Part shown: positions 27,508 to 37,073 of the stretch, piece after piece | Layout of the letters: each line of letters opens with the position of its first letter | Position numbering within the stretch: the stretch's first letter is position 1 | Source of the DNA: Haliscomenobacter hydrossis DSM 1100 | Lineage (GTDB): Bacteria; Bacteroidota; Bacteroidia; Chitinophagales; Saprospiraceae | Assembly (NCBI RefSeq): GCF_000212735.1 | Contig: NC_015510.1 | Coordinates: forward strand, 3,969,001-4,033,000 | Direction of reading: 5' to 3' | Length of the DNA stretch: 64,000 nucleotides | The notes under the pieces: model-generated | What the model was told of the DNA's origin: nothing | Databases searched by the model: none | Seen by the model: the letters and a program-made list of their open reading frames with translations, nothing else | Made by a program: the position numbers and the translations under genes

Positions 27508-28550
27508 TGCCATCCAAGCCAAGTCCACTGCCCGTACCGGATCAAAATGCCAACATCTCTACCATCGAATTGTTGCGGGGGCTGGCCGCTACATTGGTCT
27601 GTTTTTATCATTTTACGCACGGCAACAATACTTTTATTTCTGACCAAAATTGGGTAAAACACCTCTTCAGCAAGGGCTGGCTGGGGGTAGAAATCTTTTT
27701 TGTCATTTCTGGGTTCATCATTCCCTATTCTATGGCCCGCAGCCGCTACGAGTGGCGTCATTATCCTTACTTTTTATTAAAACGTTGGGTGCGGATTGAT
27801 CCTCCGTATCTGTTGAGCATCATTTTTGTACTCACATTGAATGCTGCGGCGGTACTTTGGCTGGTTAAAAGCCCGGCGTTTGAGCTCAGGCAAGTGCTGT
27901 TGCATGTTGGCTACCTGATTCCTTTTTTTCCACCCCTCGAGTGGTTGAACGGAGTGTATTGGACGCTGGCCATCGAGTTTCAGTATTATCTGTTGATTGG
28001 ATTGCTTTTTCCTTTGCTGTATCATCAACAGCGGATTTATTTTTGGCTGGTCACAATGGGTTTATTGTCCATTGCCTGGTTGACCAGTAACCCGACCATG
28101 TTTTTTGATTTCAGCATGTACTTTGTGCTCGGATTTGCCCTTTTTCGCCGCGTCGAAAAACAAATGGGGATAGTTGAATTTTTGATTTTTTCGGCCATTG
28201 CTTTTTATGTCATCGAGTACAAATTCAGCCTACAGTTCATGTTTGCTGGTATGTTTCCCTGGTTTTTGATCGCATTTTTTCCATCCTTGCACGCCAAGGC
28301 GCTGCGCTGGTTGGGTATGATTTCGTATTCACTCTACCTGATTCATTTGCCCCTGGGCAAAAAACTCATTCCCTTCATTGCCCGCTACGTCGAGGGGGAT
28401 TGGCCGCGCTTGGGTATGCTCGTTTTGCTGTTTGGCTTTACGCTGGCCTTGGCCTATGGCTTTTATTACCTGATTGAGCGGCCTGCCATGCGTTGGTCCA
28501 AGTTTTTTAAGTACGGGGGGAAATCAAAAAGCACCACAGAATCCAATTAG
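27504..28550 (+). CDS. Acyltransferase 3 family integral membrane protein
   Basis: A 348-residue inner-membrane O-acyltransferase with about ten hydrophobic segments. Family features: IELLRGLAATLVCFYHF near the N-terminus with the catalytic-type histidine, GVEIFFVISGFIIPYS, and RWVRIDPPYLLS. These proteins move acetyl or other acyl groups onto surface sugars, such as O-antigen, exopolysaccharide or peptidoglycan; the target here is unknown. The start overlaps the cyclophilin stop (ATGATG), indicating coupling. Confidence 0.88.
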   Translation: MMPSKPSPLPVPDQNANISTIELLRGLAATLVCFYHFTHGNNTFISDQNWVKHLFSKGWLGVEIFFVISGFIIPYSMARSRYEWRHYPYFLLKRWVRIDPPYLLSIIFVLTLNAAAVLWLVKSPAFELRQVLLHVGYLIPFFPPLEWLNGVYWTLAIEFQYYLLIGLLFPLLYHQQRIYFWLVTMGLLSIAWLTSNPTMFFDFSMYFVLGFALFRRVEKQMGIVEFLIFSAIAFYVIEYKFSLQFMFAGMFPWFLIAFFPSLHAKALRWLGMISYSLYLIHLPLGKKLIPFIARYVEGDWPRLGMLVLLFGFTLALAYGFYYLIERPAMRWSKFFKYGGKSKSTTESN

Positions 28551-28630
28551 TTGCATCCAAAAGTTTTGTAGCCGACCAATCGCACTTAATTTTCTTTGGC
28601 ATTTTTCCAAAAAATTGTATTTTACAGCTC

Positions 28631-28787
28631 AGGAACGGAAAAAAAATAAAGTAAACAAGTTGACTTCGCTATTTTTTGATTTGGCAAGGCACGAGGAAGG
28701 CGCATAGCCAGCCTACGCAACTGACGAGTAACGCAGCAAAATCAAAAAAGAGCCAGTCAAAGTTCACTTTATTTTGTTTCCGTTCCT
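28631..28787. repeat. MITE-like inverted-repeat element, 157 bp
   Basis: Arms of about 54 bp (28631-28685 and 28734-28787), starting AGGAACGGAAA, are imperfect reverse complements. The core 28687-28733 begins AGGCACGA and ends AACG, equal in length to that of the element at 12048-12207, and holds its own short repeats. It sits in the 267-bp gap between the acyltransferase and the BamA/TamA-like gene; no gene is seen there. Confidence 0.8.
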
Positions 28788-28817
28788 CAATAGCTTGAGG
28801 CCCAATTCCAATTTCAC

Positions 28818-30221
28818 ATGATGCGGTTTGTACTGTCACTTTGTTTCTGGATGTATTGCACCGGGGCCATCGCGCAAGAAGCGTATGTGGTGGTAGATAG
28901 TATTGCCATCAGTGGACACAAGCGCACCCACATTCAAGTTATCCTGCGGGAATTGCCTTTCCAAATTGGGGACACCATTCTGCTGAAAAACCTGAAAGAA
29001 CGCCTCGAATGGGGCAAGCAACAAGTGCTCAACACGGGCATGTTTCGGGAAGGGGAGATCAGGTATACTCCGAGCGTAAACAAGACCAATCACATCGCCG
29101 TATCGATACAACTGGCCGAAAGCTGGTACATCTATCCTACGCCTTATTTTGAGTTGGCCGATCGCAATTTCAACGTTTGGTGGGTTGATCAGGATCGTGC
29201 GCTGGACCGCATCATTTACGGGATGGATTTTGTGCACCGCAACTTTTCGGGCAACCGCGATCGGTTTCAGATCAAATTCACCAATGGGTATACCCGCAAT
29301 TATTCGATCGGCTACAAGTTGCCCTTCATTAACCGGAAAAAAACCCTGGGCATCGATGCAGCAGTTTCTTTTGCCCAAAACCGGGAAATCAATTACGCCA
29401 CGACCGAGAACCGTCAGCAGTTTTTTAAAGATGAAGGCCAATTCAATTACCACCGTTTTCGCTCGCGTTTCTCGCTGATCTACCGACCCAAATTGCGGGA
29501 GCAACACGAGGCCAAAATCACCTACGATGACAACAAGGTAGCTGAAAATATTGCCAAAGACCTCAACCCCAACTTCTTCCTGGAAGGGCGCAGTCAGCAA
29601 CGTTTTCTCTCGCTGGCTTATACGTATACTTTTGATTCCCGCGATTGCCGGCCTTATCCGCTCAAAGGGCAATACTTTTTTGCCTCGGTGGAAAAAGATG
29701 GTTTGGGGATCGAATCCAGGGACCGCAATGCCCTTACCTTCAGCAGCCGTTATGGGCATTTTTTGCCTTTGAGCGAGCGCTGGAATTTTTCATTCATTGG
29801 GCGCACCAAGTTTTCGTTCATCCGTACCCAACAACCGTACAACGACAACCGCGCCATTGGTTATTCCGACAATGACCTCGTGGGCTACGAATACTACGTC
29901 ATCGATGGACCAGACATGGGCATCATCAATACCAGCTTCCGCTTTAAGCTTGCCGAAAAACGTTTGTGTTTTGGCCGAGTAATTCCCATCGAACGTATGC
30001 GGGAATTGCCTTTTAAGTTATATTTGGCCGTAAACAACGACATTGGCTACGTCAACGATCCGTTTGATTTTGGAGCAAATTCATTTACCAACCGGATGTT
30101 GTGGGGCAAAGGCATAGGTCTGGATGCCGTATTCTTTTTTGATAAAGTTTTCAAAATCGAATACAGCTTCAATCACTTGTGGGAGTCGGGGATTTTTTTT
30201 CATTTCAACATGAATATTTGA
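28818..30221 (+). CDS. BamA/TamA-like outer-membrane protein with one POTRA domain
   Basis: A 467-residue protein with signal peptide (MMRFVLSLCFWMYCTGAIAQ), one POTRA-like domain (about 25-100; DSIAISGHKRTHIQVILRELPF) and a C-terminal beta-barrel of alternating aromatic strands (SLAYTYTFDSRDCRPYPLKGQYFFASVEKDG). The chain ends FNHLWESGIFFHFNMNI, a typical barrel terminus. It is shorter than true BamA, which has five POTRAs, so a TamA-like or patatin-linked Omp85 role is more likely. Its stop overlaps the nadK start (TGATG). Confidence 0.85.
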   Translation: MMRFVLSLCFWMYCTGAIAQEAYVVVDSIAISGHKRTHIQVILRELPFQIGDTILLKNLKERLEWGKQQVLNTGMFREGEIRYTPSVNKTNHIAVSIQLAESWYIYPTPYFELADRNFNVWWVDQDRALDRIIYGMDFVHRNFSGNRDRFQIKFTNGYTRNYSIGYKLPFINRKKTLGIDAAVSFAQNREINYATTENRQQFFKDEGQFNYHRFRSRFSLIYRPKLREQHEAKITYDDNKVAENIAKDLNPNFFLEGRSQQRFLSLAYTYTFDSRDCRPYPLKGQYFFASVEKDGLGIESRDRNALTFSSRYGHFLPLSERWNFSFIGRTKFSFIRTQQPYNDNRAIGYSDNDLVGYEYYVIDGPDMGIINTSFRFKLAEKRLCFGRVIPIERMRELPFKLYLAVNNDIGYVNDPFDFGANSFTNRMLWGKGIGLDAVFFFDKVFKIEYSFNHLWESGIFFHFNMNI

Positions 30222-31102
30222 TGCGGGTTGTAGTATACGCCTATGTGCTGAAAGACCACGATGTACCTCACATCCAATTGCTCTTTGATGCCTTGCACGC
30301 AGAAAACATCTCGGTTTACGTGTATGGTCCTTTTTTGGATCTGCTGCGCGACAAAGTGGTGTTTCAAAAGGACGTAGGAGAATTTGATGGATACATCGAT
30401 TTCACCCTGAAAAGTTTCGATTTTGTGATTGCGCTGGGTGGTGATGGCACCATCCTGAGCGCGGTAACCCATGTGCGTGAATCGGGCGTTCCCATCTTGG
30501 GCATCAACCTCGGGCGTTTGGGTTTTTTGGCGAGTATTGAAAAAAAGCGCATCAAAGAAGCGGTACAACTCCTGGCCAAAGGGCGCTACTCCATCGAAGA
30601 ACGTGGGCTATTGTACCTGGAAAGCAACATGCCGCTTTTTGGGGATACCCGCTTTGCGCTCAATGACTTTACCATCCTCAAACGGGATACTTCTTCGATG
30701 ATCACGATCCATACTTACATCAATGGCTCATACCTGAATACGTACTGGGCGGACGGGATCATTGTGGCGACCCCCACCGGCTCTACGGGTTATTCCTTGA
30801 GCTGTGGCGGCCCGATTATTTTCCCCAATTCCGGCAATTTTGTGATCACCCCCGTTGCTACGCACAACCTCAATGTACGCCCGGTGGTCATCTCCGACGA
30901 TTCGATCATTTCATTTGATGTAGAAGGCCGGGCGGAGAATTTCCTCTGTACCCTGGATTCACGTTTTGAAACCATCACTTCGGCGCACCAGCTGGCGGTA
31001 CGCAAAAATGATTTCTGCATCCATTTGGTGCAGTTGCACGATTACGGCTTCATGGATACGATGCGCGATAAGTTGGCTTGGGGGCAGGATTCCCGCAATT
31101 AA
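30221..31102 (+). CDS. nadK: NAD kinase
   Basis: A 293-residue cytoplasmic enzyme that phosphorylates NAD to NADP. The start at 30221 overlaps the previous stop; an upstream in-frame start at 30179 lies inside the barrel gene and is rejected. Motifs: GGDGTILSA with the catalytic Asp, GINLGRLGFLA, the NEFTI-like LNDFTILKRD and WADGIIVATPTGSTGYSLSCGGPI. The 3' end overlaps the converging AraC gene by 4 bp. Confidence 0.96.
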   Translation: MRVVVYAYVLKDHDVPHIQLLFDALHAENISVYVYGPFLDLLRDKVVFQKDVGEFDGYIDFTLKSFDFVIALGGDGTILSAVTHVRESGVPILGINLGRLGFLASIEKKRIKEAVQLLAKGRYSIEERGLLYLESNMPLFGDTRFALNDFTILKRDTSSMITIHTYINGSYLNTYWADGIIVATPTGSTGYSLSCGGPIIFPNSGNFVITPVATHNLNVRPVVISDDSIISFDVEGRAENFLCTLDSRFETITSAHQLAVRKNDFCIHLVQLHDYGFMDTMRDKLAWGQDSRN

Positions 31103-32232
31103 TTTGAGGCTTCTTTTTGTTTGATTGCCGCTTTGTACAGCAAGGGGGCCAGACCAAATTTTTTCCGAAACGCATTGTAAAAAGAAACCTTGTTGTTAAA
31201 GCCAGCCTGATAAGCAATTTCTTTCACCGACAACTCAGGTTCTGCGCCGCTGAGCAATAAATCCCTGGCCTTTTCCACCCTCAGGTTGTTGATGTATTCA
31301 TAAAAATTGCAGCCAATCACCTCGTTGATGGTTTGCGAAAGATGGTATTTCGATACATCTAGGCGTTGTGCCAACTGCTCCAGGCTCAATTCTGCTTCCT
31401 GATAAAGCGCCTCTTTTTCCATCACTTCTACCAATTTGCGCTCAATTGTCAACATTACGCTTTGGGGTAAAGCGGAAGACTGGGTTTTTATGGCCAGCAC
31501 GGGGTTTTTCCAGCCCAAACCATCAAACACTTCTGGTTGGGTATATCCCGCATAAGCAATGAAAAACACAAAAACCGTCATGGCCAGGGAAATTTGATAA
31601 TCCCAACTCAGGTTGAAAAACGAAAACTGTACCAGGACAAAATAGCTGGCATAAAAAACGGCGAAGCCCAAAAAAGCCCAGGCCAAACCCCGGGTCCAAC
31701 GCTGAATGTGAACATCCACTTTGGCCTGTTGGTAAGCATAACGAATGATCAAAATAGCAAAGCCTCCCAAATACAACAAACGGGCGTACAACAGTAGGGA
31801 GCGTACCCACGATGCAAGCGGATAGCTCTTTTTTTGGCTAAAAGCCTCCAGTTTTCCTGCTGCGTCTGTAAAATACCAGGGCAAAAAGGGAAGGATGGCA
31901 ATAAAGAAAGGCAAAAAATAAAGATAGTCTGCCCCGTGCGGGAAATAACGCTCGAACACCCAACGCTGGTAAAACCACATCAAAGGACCAAACAAAAAAG
32001 GCACTTGTAAGCTGAGCATACAAAAATGTGGAAAATGGTTGATGTACCGCGTCCACCACATTACATTTTCGGCCATCATCAAACCAAAGAAAAACAAGAG
32101 TAGCGCCAACCAAAGATTGCCCAGCCGCTCGCGATCCGATTTTAGCAAAAAAATCAAGGTGAGAAACCAGGCCTGAAAAACCGACAAGGCAAAAATAATG
32201 GTCCAGGTATCCAGTGAAGGTGGGTTGGGCAT
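31099..32232 (-). CDS. Membrane-anchored AraC-family transcription regulator
   Basis: About 377 residues; ATG 32232 (MPNPPSLDTWTIIF) is preferred over 32331 because the extra 33 residues look non-coding. About six to seven transmembrane segments (residues 1-230) precede a cytoplasmic AraC/XylS helix-turn-helix domain (LEQLAQRLDVSKYHLSQTINEVIG...VKEIAYQAGFNNKVSFYNAFRKKFG). This layout senses a signal at the membrane and acts directly on DNA. It is divergent from the VCBS/ASPIC gene at 32337, a possible target, and converges on nadK. Confidence 0.88.
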   Translation of the reverse strand: MPNPPSLDTWTIIFALSVFQAWFLTLIFLLKSDRERLGNLWLALLLFFFGLMMAENVMWWTRYINHFPHFCMLSLQVPFLFGPLMWFYQRWVFERYFPHGADYLYFLPFFIAILPFLPWYFTDAAGKLEAFSQKKSYPLASWVRSLLLYARLLYLGGFAILIIRYAYQQAKVDVHIQRWTRGLAWAFLGFAVFYASYFVLVQFSFFNLSWDYQISLAMTVFVFFIAYAGYTQPEVFDGLGWKNPVLAIKTQSSALPQSVMLTIERKLVEVMEKEALYQEAELSLEQLAQRLDVSKYHLSQTINEVIGCNFYEYINNLRVEKARDLLLSGAEPELSVKEIAYQAGFNNKVSFYNAFRKKFGLAPLLYKAAIKQKEASN

Positions 32233-32336
32233 GGTGGCGTTTTGTGACAAAATAAGGGCTTTACCGATCAAAGTGGTAAATCTTGTTCCAGGTTTACTCC
32301 TCTTTGTAGGCCAAAGTACAATTTTGAGCAAAAAGT

Positions 32337-34106
32337 ATGAAGTGCACCCGACTTGTATTCAAACCTATTCTTTGCGGAGGCTACCTGTGGCTGGCCTCCG
32401 CCTTTGTTTGTACCTTGGCAGCCCAAAGCAATTTTGCCCTGCTCAAAGATTCCCTCAACCCCGCTTTGTCTTTCCAAAATACCCCTGCTCGTTACAAAGG
32501 GGTATCCTGGGTTGACCTGGACGACGACAATCGCCCCGACCTCTACGTCTGCCAACGCTTTTTGTTCCACAACGAAGGAAAGGGCGCGTTTACCCAACTA
32601 CCCGACATCAGCACCACCCTTGGGGCACAAGGCGCTGCGGGCGGTGCCTGGGGTGACCTCGACAACGACGGCGACCCCGATCTGATCATTGCTGCCCGTA
32701 ATTCCGGGTTGTTCCGCAACGATCAAAAAGCCGGCTTTGTCAACATTAATGCGGCGCTACCCGGACTTGGTGAGGCTTTTCCCGCCTGGGATTGTACCTT
32801 GGTTGATGCGGACAACAACGGACGACTGGATCCCCTCTTTGTACACGCCCGGGGTTTTCATAGCAATCCGGCTTCTCCCTGCAAGCTCTTTTTACAAAGC
32901 ATCGATGGTCAATTTATCGCCCAGAGCTCCTGGACGTTCACCGATTCCCTGGCCCCTTTTACCATTCCCACCTGGTCAGATTACGACTTGGATGGTGATC
33001 AGGATTTGTTCATCGGTACCGGACCCGGCGGGCGACCCGGGTTTGATCATTGTTTTCAAAACATGCTCAAAGAGACGGGGAATTTTGGCTTCAAACGTTT
33101 AACCACTTATCCATTCGATCAGCCTCAAGACGGACAGGTATACAGTTTTCCGGATGTCGACAACGACGGGGATCTGGACTTGTGCCTGACCAATTACAGC
33201 GGGGTCATTTCAGGATTGTGGCGCAACGACAAAGGTGTATTTGTCAACCTGCCTACTTCCTTTTCAAAACGCCGCAGTTACCTGAGCAACAACTGGGCGG
33301 ATCTGGACAATGATGGCGATCTGGACGCCCTCTTCACCCGCGATTCGGCCAATTATGTACATTGTTTTTGGAACGATGGACGGGGTGCTTTTACCGAAAC
33401 CCAAACGCCTACGATCGCCGTTTTTGGAATCGCTGGGGTGTCCGTGGCTGATTACGATAACGATGGCGATCTGGACGTTTACGCCAATGGCGCGGGGGAA
33501 GCGCGGTCTTTGTTTAAAAATGAACTGGAAATTGGCCAACAGCGCCATTGGCTGCAAATCAAACTGCAAGGCACGCGCAGCAATCGCTCGGCACTGGGTG
33601 CCAGAATTCGACTCAAAGCCAATGTTACAGGTCAGGGAAGCATTTGGCAAATCCGCGAGGTGCAAGCACATACCTCCTTTCAGGGGCACAACGATTTTAG
33701 GGTACATGTTGGTTTGGGGTCTGCCACGCAGGTTGATTCATTGGAAGTGTACTGGCCTTCGGGGCAGGTGGATGGGTTTGACAATTTGACGGTAGATCAG
33801 TTTTTAAAACTGGAGGAAGGCGGAACTTTGCGGATTATACCAGAGCAGCCGATGGACTTGGCGGCCAAATGGTTATCAAAAGCTGGCGCTAAAAAAAGCC
33901 TGTTGCAATTGAGTATTCCGGCGAATGCTCAGCCCAAGGCCATATTGCTGAGCAATGAACAGGGGCAGGCCATCCCGATGGAATTTGCATGGAAGGAAAA
34001 TAGCCTGCGTTTGGCGCTGGACAAAAAGCTGGAAGCTGGGCTATATTACCTGAACGTTTGGGGGAATAGTGGATTGCAGCGGGGGAGATTTCGGTTGGAA
34101 AGGTGA
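32337..34106 (+). CDS. FG-GAP/VCBS repeat protein with ASPIC/UnbV domain and T9SS-like tail
   Basis: A 589-residue secreted protein. After the signal peptide come FG-GAP/VCBS repeats with calcium-type loops (DLDDDNRPDLY, DLDNDGDPDLI, DYDLDGDQDLF, DVDNDGDLDLC, DYDNDGDLDVY), forming a beta-propeller. An ASPIC/UnbV domain follows (about 410-500; GARIRLKA...VHVGLGSATQVDSLEVYWPSG). The last ~80 residues, ending LEAGLYYLNVWGNSGLQRGRF, look like a type IX sorting domain, so surface display or release is likely. Function is unknown; adhesion or glycan binding is plausible. Confidence 0.85.
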   Translation: MKCTRLVFKPILCGGYLWLASAFVCTLAAQSNFALLKDSLNPALSFQNTPARYKGVSWVDLDDDNRPDLYVCQRFLFHNEGKGAFTQLPDISTTLGAQGAAGGAWGDLDNDGDPDLIIAARNSGLFRNDQKAGFVNINAALPGLGEAFPAWDCTLVDADNNGRLDPLFVHARGFHSNPASPCKLFLQSIDGQFIAQSSWTFTDSLAPFTIPTWSDYDLDGDQDLFIGTGPGGRPGFDHCFQNMLKETGNFGFKRLTTYPFDQPQDGQVYSFPDVDNDGDLDLCLTNYSGVISGLWRNDKGVFVNLPTSFSKRRSYLSNNWADLDNDGDLDALFTRDSANYVHCFWNDGRGAFTETQTPTIAVFGIAGVSVADYDNDGDLDVYANGAGEARSLFKNELEIGQQRHWLQIKLQGTRSNRSALGARIRLKANVTGQGSIWQIREVQAHTSFQGHNDFRVHVGLGSATQVDSLEVYWPSGQVDGFDNLTVDQFLKLEEGGTLRIIPEQPMDLAAKWLSKAGAKKSLLQLSIPANAQPKAILLSNEQGQAIPMEFAWKENSLRLALDKKLEAGLYYLNVWGNSGLQRGRFRLER

Positions 34107-34176
34107 AGATTCGCTTTTACAAAAAAAAATCTCCCAAGGTTTCACCCCAAACCCTATTTTTGCAAAAAAGCACCAC

Positions 34177-35964
34177 ATGTCCATCGCCGCCCTACAAGCG
34201 CTGCGTCTGGCTCTACAGCGCCAGGAAATCGCCGCCTACATTGTCCCCAGCAACGACCCCCACCAAAGCGAGTACGTACCCGATTATTGGAAACTGCGCG
34301 AATGGCTGTCGGGATTCACTGGCTCGGCGGGCACACTTGTCATTACGGCTACAGCGGCACAAGTTTGGACAGATGGGCGGTATTTTACCCAAGCCGAACA
34401 GGAACTGGCGGGAAGCCCTTTTGTACTCAAAAAGCAGCAAGTAGCCCACGCTCCCGAGCATATCGAATGGCTGGTAGAAAACCTGCCCGCGGGTGCGACC
34501 GTCGCTGCCGATGGTAAACTGTTCAGCGTACAGCAGCAGCGGTACATCGAAAAACGTTTTGCAGCGAAAGGCATCGAACTGGACACCCAGCTCGATTTGT
34601 TGGGTCCCCTTTGGGAAGACCGTCCTGCTCTTCCCCTTAGCCCGATTTTCGAGCAAGACACCTATTTTGCCGGGGTCAGCAGGGCGGAAAAATTGCAGGC
34701 ATTGCGCAGCGAAATAAAAGCAGCTGGTTGTACCCATCACCTGATTTGTACCCTGGAAGACATCGCCTGGTTGCTCAACCTCCGGGGGAGCGACGTAGGG
34801 TTTACGCCCGTTTTTGTGGCCTATCTGATCGTGGGGCTGGATGAGGCCTGGTTGTTCATCCATTCCGCAAAAATTTCCACCAGTCTGCAGCAGCAATTGC
34901 AACAAGACAAGGTACAGCTCATGCTTTATTCCACCATCGATCTTTTTTGCGGTGAGCTCAGTGCCCGGGACCGCATTTTGATTGATGCCGCATCTTGCAG
35001 CAACCATTTGTACCAACAACTCAGTAAGGTGCAGATTAAGGAGGGTGCGCATCTGGTACGTGACCGCAAAGCCGTCAAAAACCACGCCGAGATTTACCAT
35101 TTCAAATCCGCCATGCGCAAGGATGGTGTAGCCTTGTTGCGCGCTTTTCGTTGGTTGGAGGCGGCTTTGGCTGAAGGAAAAACCCCCAGTGAATATGATT
35201 TTGCCCAAAAAATTGCTGCTTGTCGTGCCGAGCAAGCCGACTATTTTAGCGAGAGTTTTCCGGCCATCATCGGCTACAATGGCCACGGAGCCATCATCCA
35301 TTATCGCCCGTCCAAAGAGGGTTCCGCTAAAATCCAGCCGCAGGGCATTCTCCTGGTTGACTCCGGCGCACAATACCTGGACGGCACCACCGACATCACC
35401 CGCACCATTGCGCTCAGTGAACCTACCGCGCAGCAACGCTTGCATTATACCCTGGTGCTCAAAGGGATGATTGCCCTGAGCACTGCCGTTTTTTTAAAAG
35501 GAACGATCGGATTACAATTGGACGCACTGGCCCGCCAACCCTTGTGGCAACATACCCTGAACTACAACCATGGCACCGGGCACGGTGTAGGGGCTTTTTT
35601 GAGTGTACACGAACCGCCGCATGGTTTTGCCAGTAATACCACCACTAGCCGAGGCACAACGGCATTGGAAGTAGGGCATATTTGCTCCAATGAACCGGGT
35701 TTTTACTTGCCGGGGCAGTATGGCATTCGGATTGAAAACCTGATTTTGTGTGCGCCGAAGGTGCAAAATGAGTACGGCGATTTTCTCCATTTTGAGACCC
35801 TTACCTTGTTTCCGATTGATACGAAGTTGTTGGACAAAAGCCTGCTCAATGTCTCGGAAATAGAGTGGTTGAACACCTATCACCATAGGGTTTTGCAAGA
35901 ATTGGGATCATTGGTAGAAGTGGATGAGTTAACATGGTTGGAGGAGAAGTGTAAGCAGTTTTGA
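34177..35964 (+). CDS. Xaa-Pro aminopeptidase (M24B)
   Basis: A 595-residue aminopeptidase P that removes an N-terminal residue before proline. ATG 34177 is chosen: upstream codons to 34069 overlap the previous gene, and a TATTTTTG box lies at 34155-34162. Two creatinase N-terminal domains (about 1-310) are followed by the pita-bread metal domain with ligands in LLVDSGAQYLDGTTDITRT, NHGTGHGVG, and CSNEPGFYLPGQYGIRIEN. Length matches the long, three-domain form. Cytoplasmic, no signal peptide. Confidence 0.94.
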   Translation: MSIAALQALRLALQRQEIAAYIVPSNDPHQSEYVPDYWKLREWLSGFTGSAGTLVITATAAQVWTDGRYFTQAEQELAGSPFVLKKQQVAHAPEHIEWLVENLPAGATVAADGKLFSVQQQRYIEKRFAAKGIELDTQLDLLGPLWEDRPALPLSPIFEQDTYFAGVSRAEKLQALRSEIKAAGCTHHLICTLEDIAWLLNLRGSDVGFTPVFVAYLIVGLDEAWLFIHSAKISTSLQQQLQQDKVQLMLYSTIDLFCGELSARDRILIDAASCSNHLYQQLSKVQIKEGAHLVRDRKAVKNHAEIYHFKSAMRKDGVALLRAFRWLEAALAEGKTPSEYDFAQKIAACRAEQADYFSESFPAIIGYNGHGAIIHYRPSKEGSAKIQPQGILLVDSGAQYLDGTTDITRTIALSEPTAQQRLHYTLVLKGMIALSTAVFLKGTIGLQLDALARQPLWQHTLNYNHGTGHGVGAFLSVHEPPHGFASNTTTSRGTTALEVGHICSNEPGFYLPGQYGIRIENLILCAPKVQNEYGDFLHFETLTLFPIDTKLLDKSLLNVSEIEWLNTYHHRVLQELGSLVEVDELTWLEEKCKQF

Positions 35965-35997
35965 GGATTCTTGCCTAATAAACACCTCATTGCCTAA

Positions 35998-36942
35998 TTA
36001 ATCCTTATCCCCTCGTCTTTCCATCGGTACGCCTACAACCCCTGATTTTTCAATGGCCTTGAGGGCAATGTCTCGGACTTGCTGGCCAGCCAAATCTGTC
36101 TTAGTTGACATTGACGAAACCAACTCTTGCAGGTCTTTTACTTTAGATTCCAGGGTTTGGATGATCTGCTCGCGCAGTTTTAGTTCTGCTTCCAAGTCTT
36201 TGACCTGAATTTTTTGCTGATATTCAAATTCGCGAGTAAGGTTTTCGGTGACTACTTTTTCAGCTTGTTGTACCGCTGCCTGGATGCGTTTTTCGAACCC
36301 TTCACTTTCCGTGCGTAGTCGCTTGAATTCATCTTCTTGCGCCGCTACGATCTGCTCACGGTCGGCGATTGCTTTTTCAAATTCGGCTTTTTTATCGGCG
36401 AGTTCTTTTTCCATTTTCGCCTTTTTTTCATTGTAGGTATCCAGTTCATTGCGGCGTTTGAGCTTGAGGTCGTATTCGTAAGCTTCTTGCTCGCGGATTT
36501 GGCGAGTTTGGGCTTCCTTTATTTCGTTTTCCAAAATTTGCTGGCGTGCTTCCAGATCCTGCTCCAGTTTTTCCTTGGCCTGACGGTTGGTTATGATGAG
36601 TGCTTCCAAACTTTCCGCTTCGGCTTTAATTTTGTGCAGGGTTACCAAATCCTTTTGCAACTCCTCGACACCTTGCTGGAGGGTAACAAATTTTTGTTGT
36701 TCACTAACCAGATTGGCTTCAATTTGATCCAATTGATCGTTCAGGTTTTTGCGAATTTGCTGCAAATCGAGGGCAGCTCCACCTTTTGCTGCGCTATTGG
36801 CCTGTTCCAAGAGGCGTTGTTTTTTCTCCAATTCCTGACGCAGCAAAGTACTTTCTTTGCGTTCGTTTTGGATCTGAAGCAGCATTTCTTCGTAAGCAGA
36901 AAGAATGTCAGCTTTGGTGCTAGTGGCATTTACTTTGGCCAT
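35998..36942 (-). CDS. Coiled-coil protein of unknown function
   Basis: A 314-residue soluble protein, almost entirely charged heptad-type coiled coil (about 10-280), rich in Glu, Lys and Gln with few aromatic residues. No signal peptide, membrane segment or catalytic motif. The C-terminus (MERRGDKD) is basic and short. Such proteins may be structural or cytoskeletal; nothing in the neighbours (aminopeptidase P converging, sulfatases diverging) hints at a role. Frame use is consistent along its length, so it is a real gene. Confidence 0.8.
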   Translation of the reverse strand: MAKVNATSTKADILSAYEEMLLQIQNERKESTLLRQELEKKQRLLEQANSAAKGGAALDLQQIRKNLNDQLDQIEANLVSEQQKFVTLQQGVEELQKDLVTLHKIKAEAESLEALIITNRQAKEKLEQDLEARQQILENEIKEAQTRQIREQEAYEYDLKLKRRNELDTYNEKKAKMEKELADKKAEFEKAIADREQIVAAQEDEFKRLRTESEGFEKRIQAAVQQAEKVVTENLTREFEYQQKIQVKDLEAELKLREQIIQTLESKVKDLQELVSSMSTKTDLAGQQVRDIALKAIEKSGVVGVPMERRGDKD

Positions 36943-37073
36943 TGGAGGAAGGTTTTATGTATGGTTTAAGGTTGTGTGCGAGTTTCACAATTGTGGAAAA
37001 TCTGATTTATCCATCTTTTCTTCCTAAAAATACCAAAGGCTTCTATCTTTAACAAACACAAACGGCAAAAAAC

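Noticed and set aside
34213-35445. 410-codon open frame opposite aminopeptidase P
   Set aside because: The sense protein has all M24 metal ligands; the antisense has no recognisable motif.
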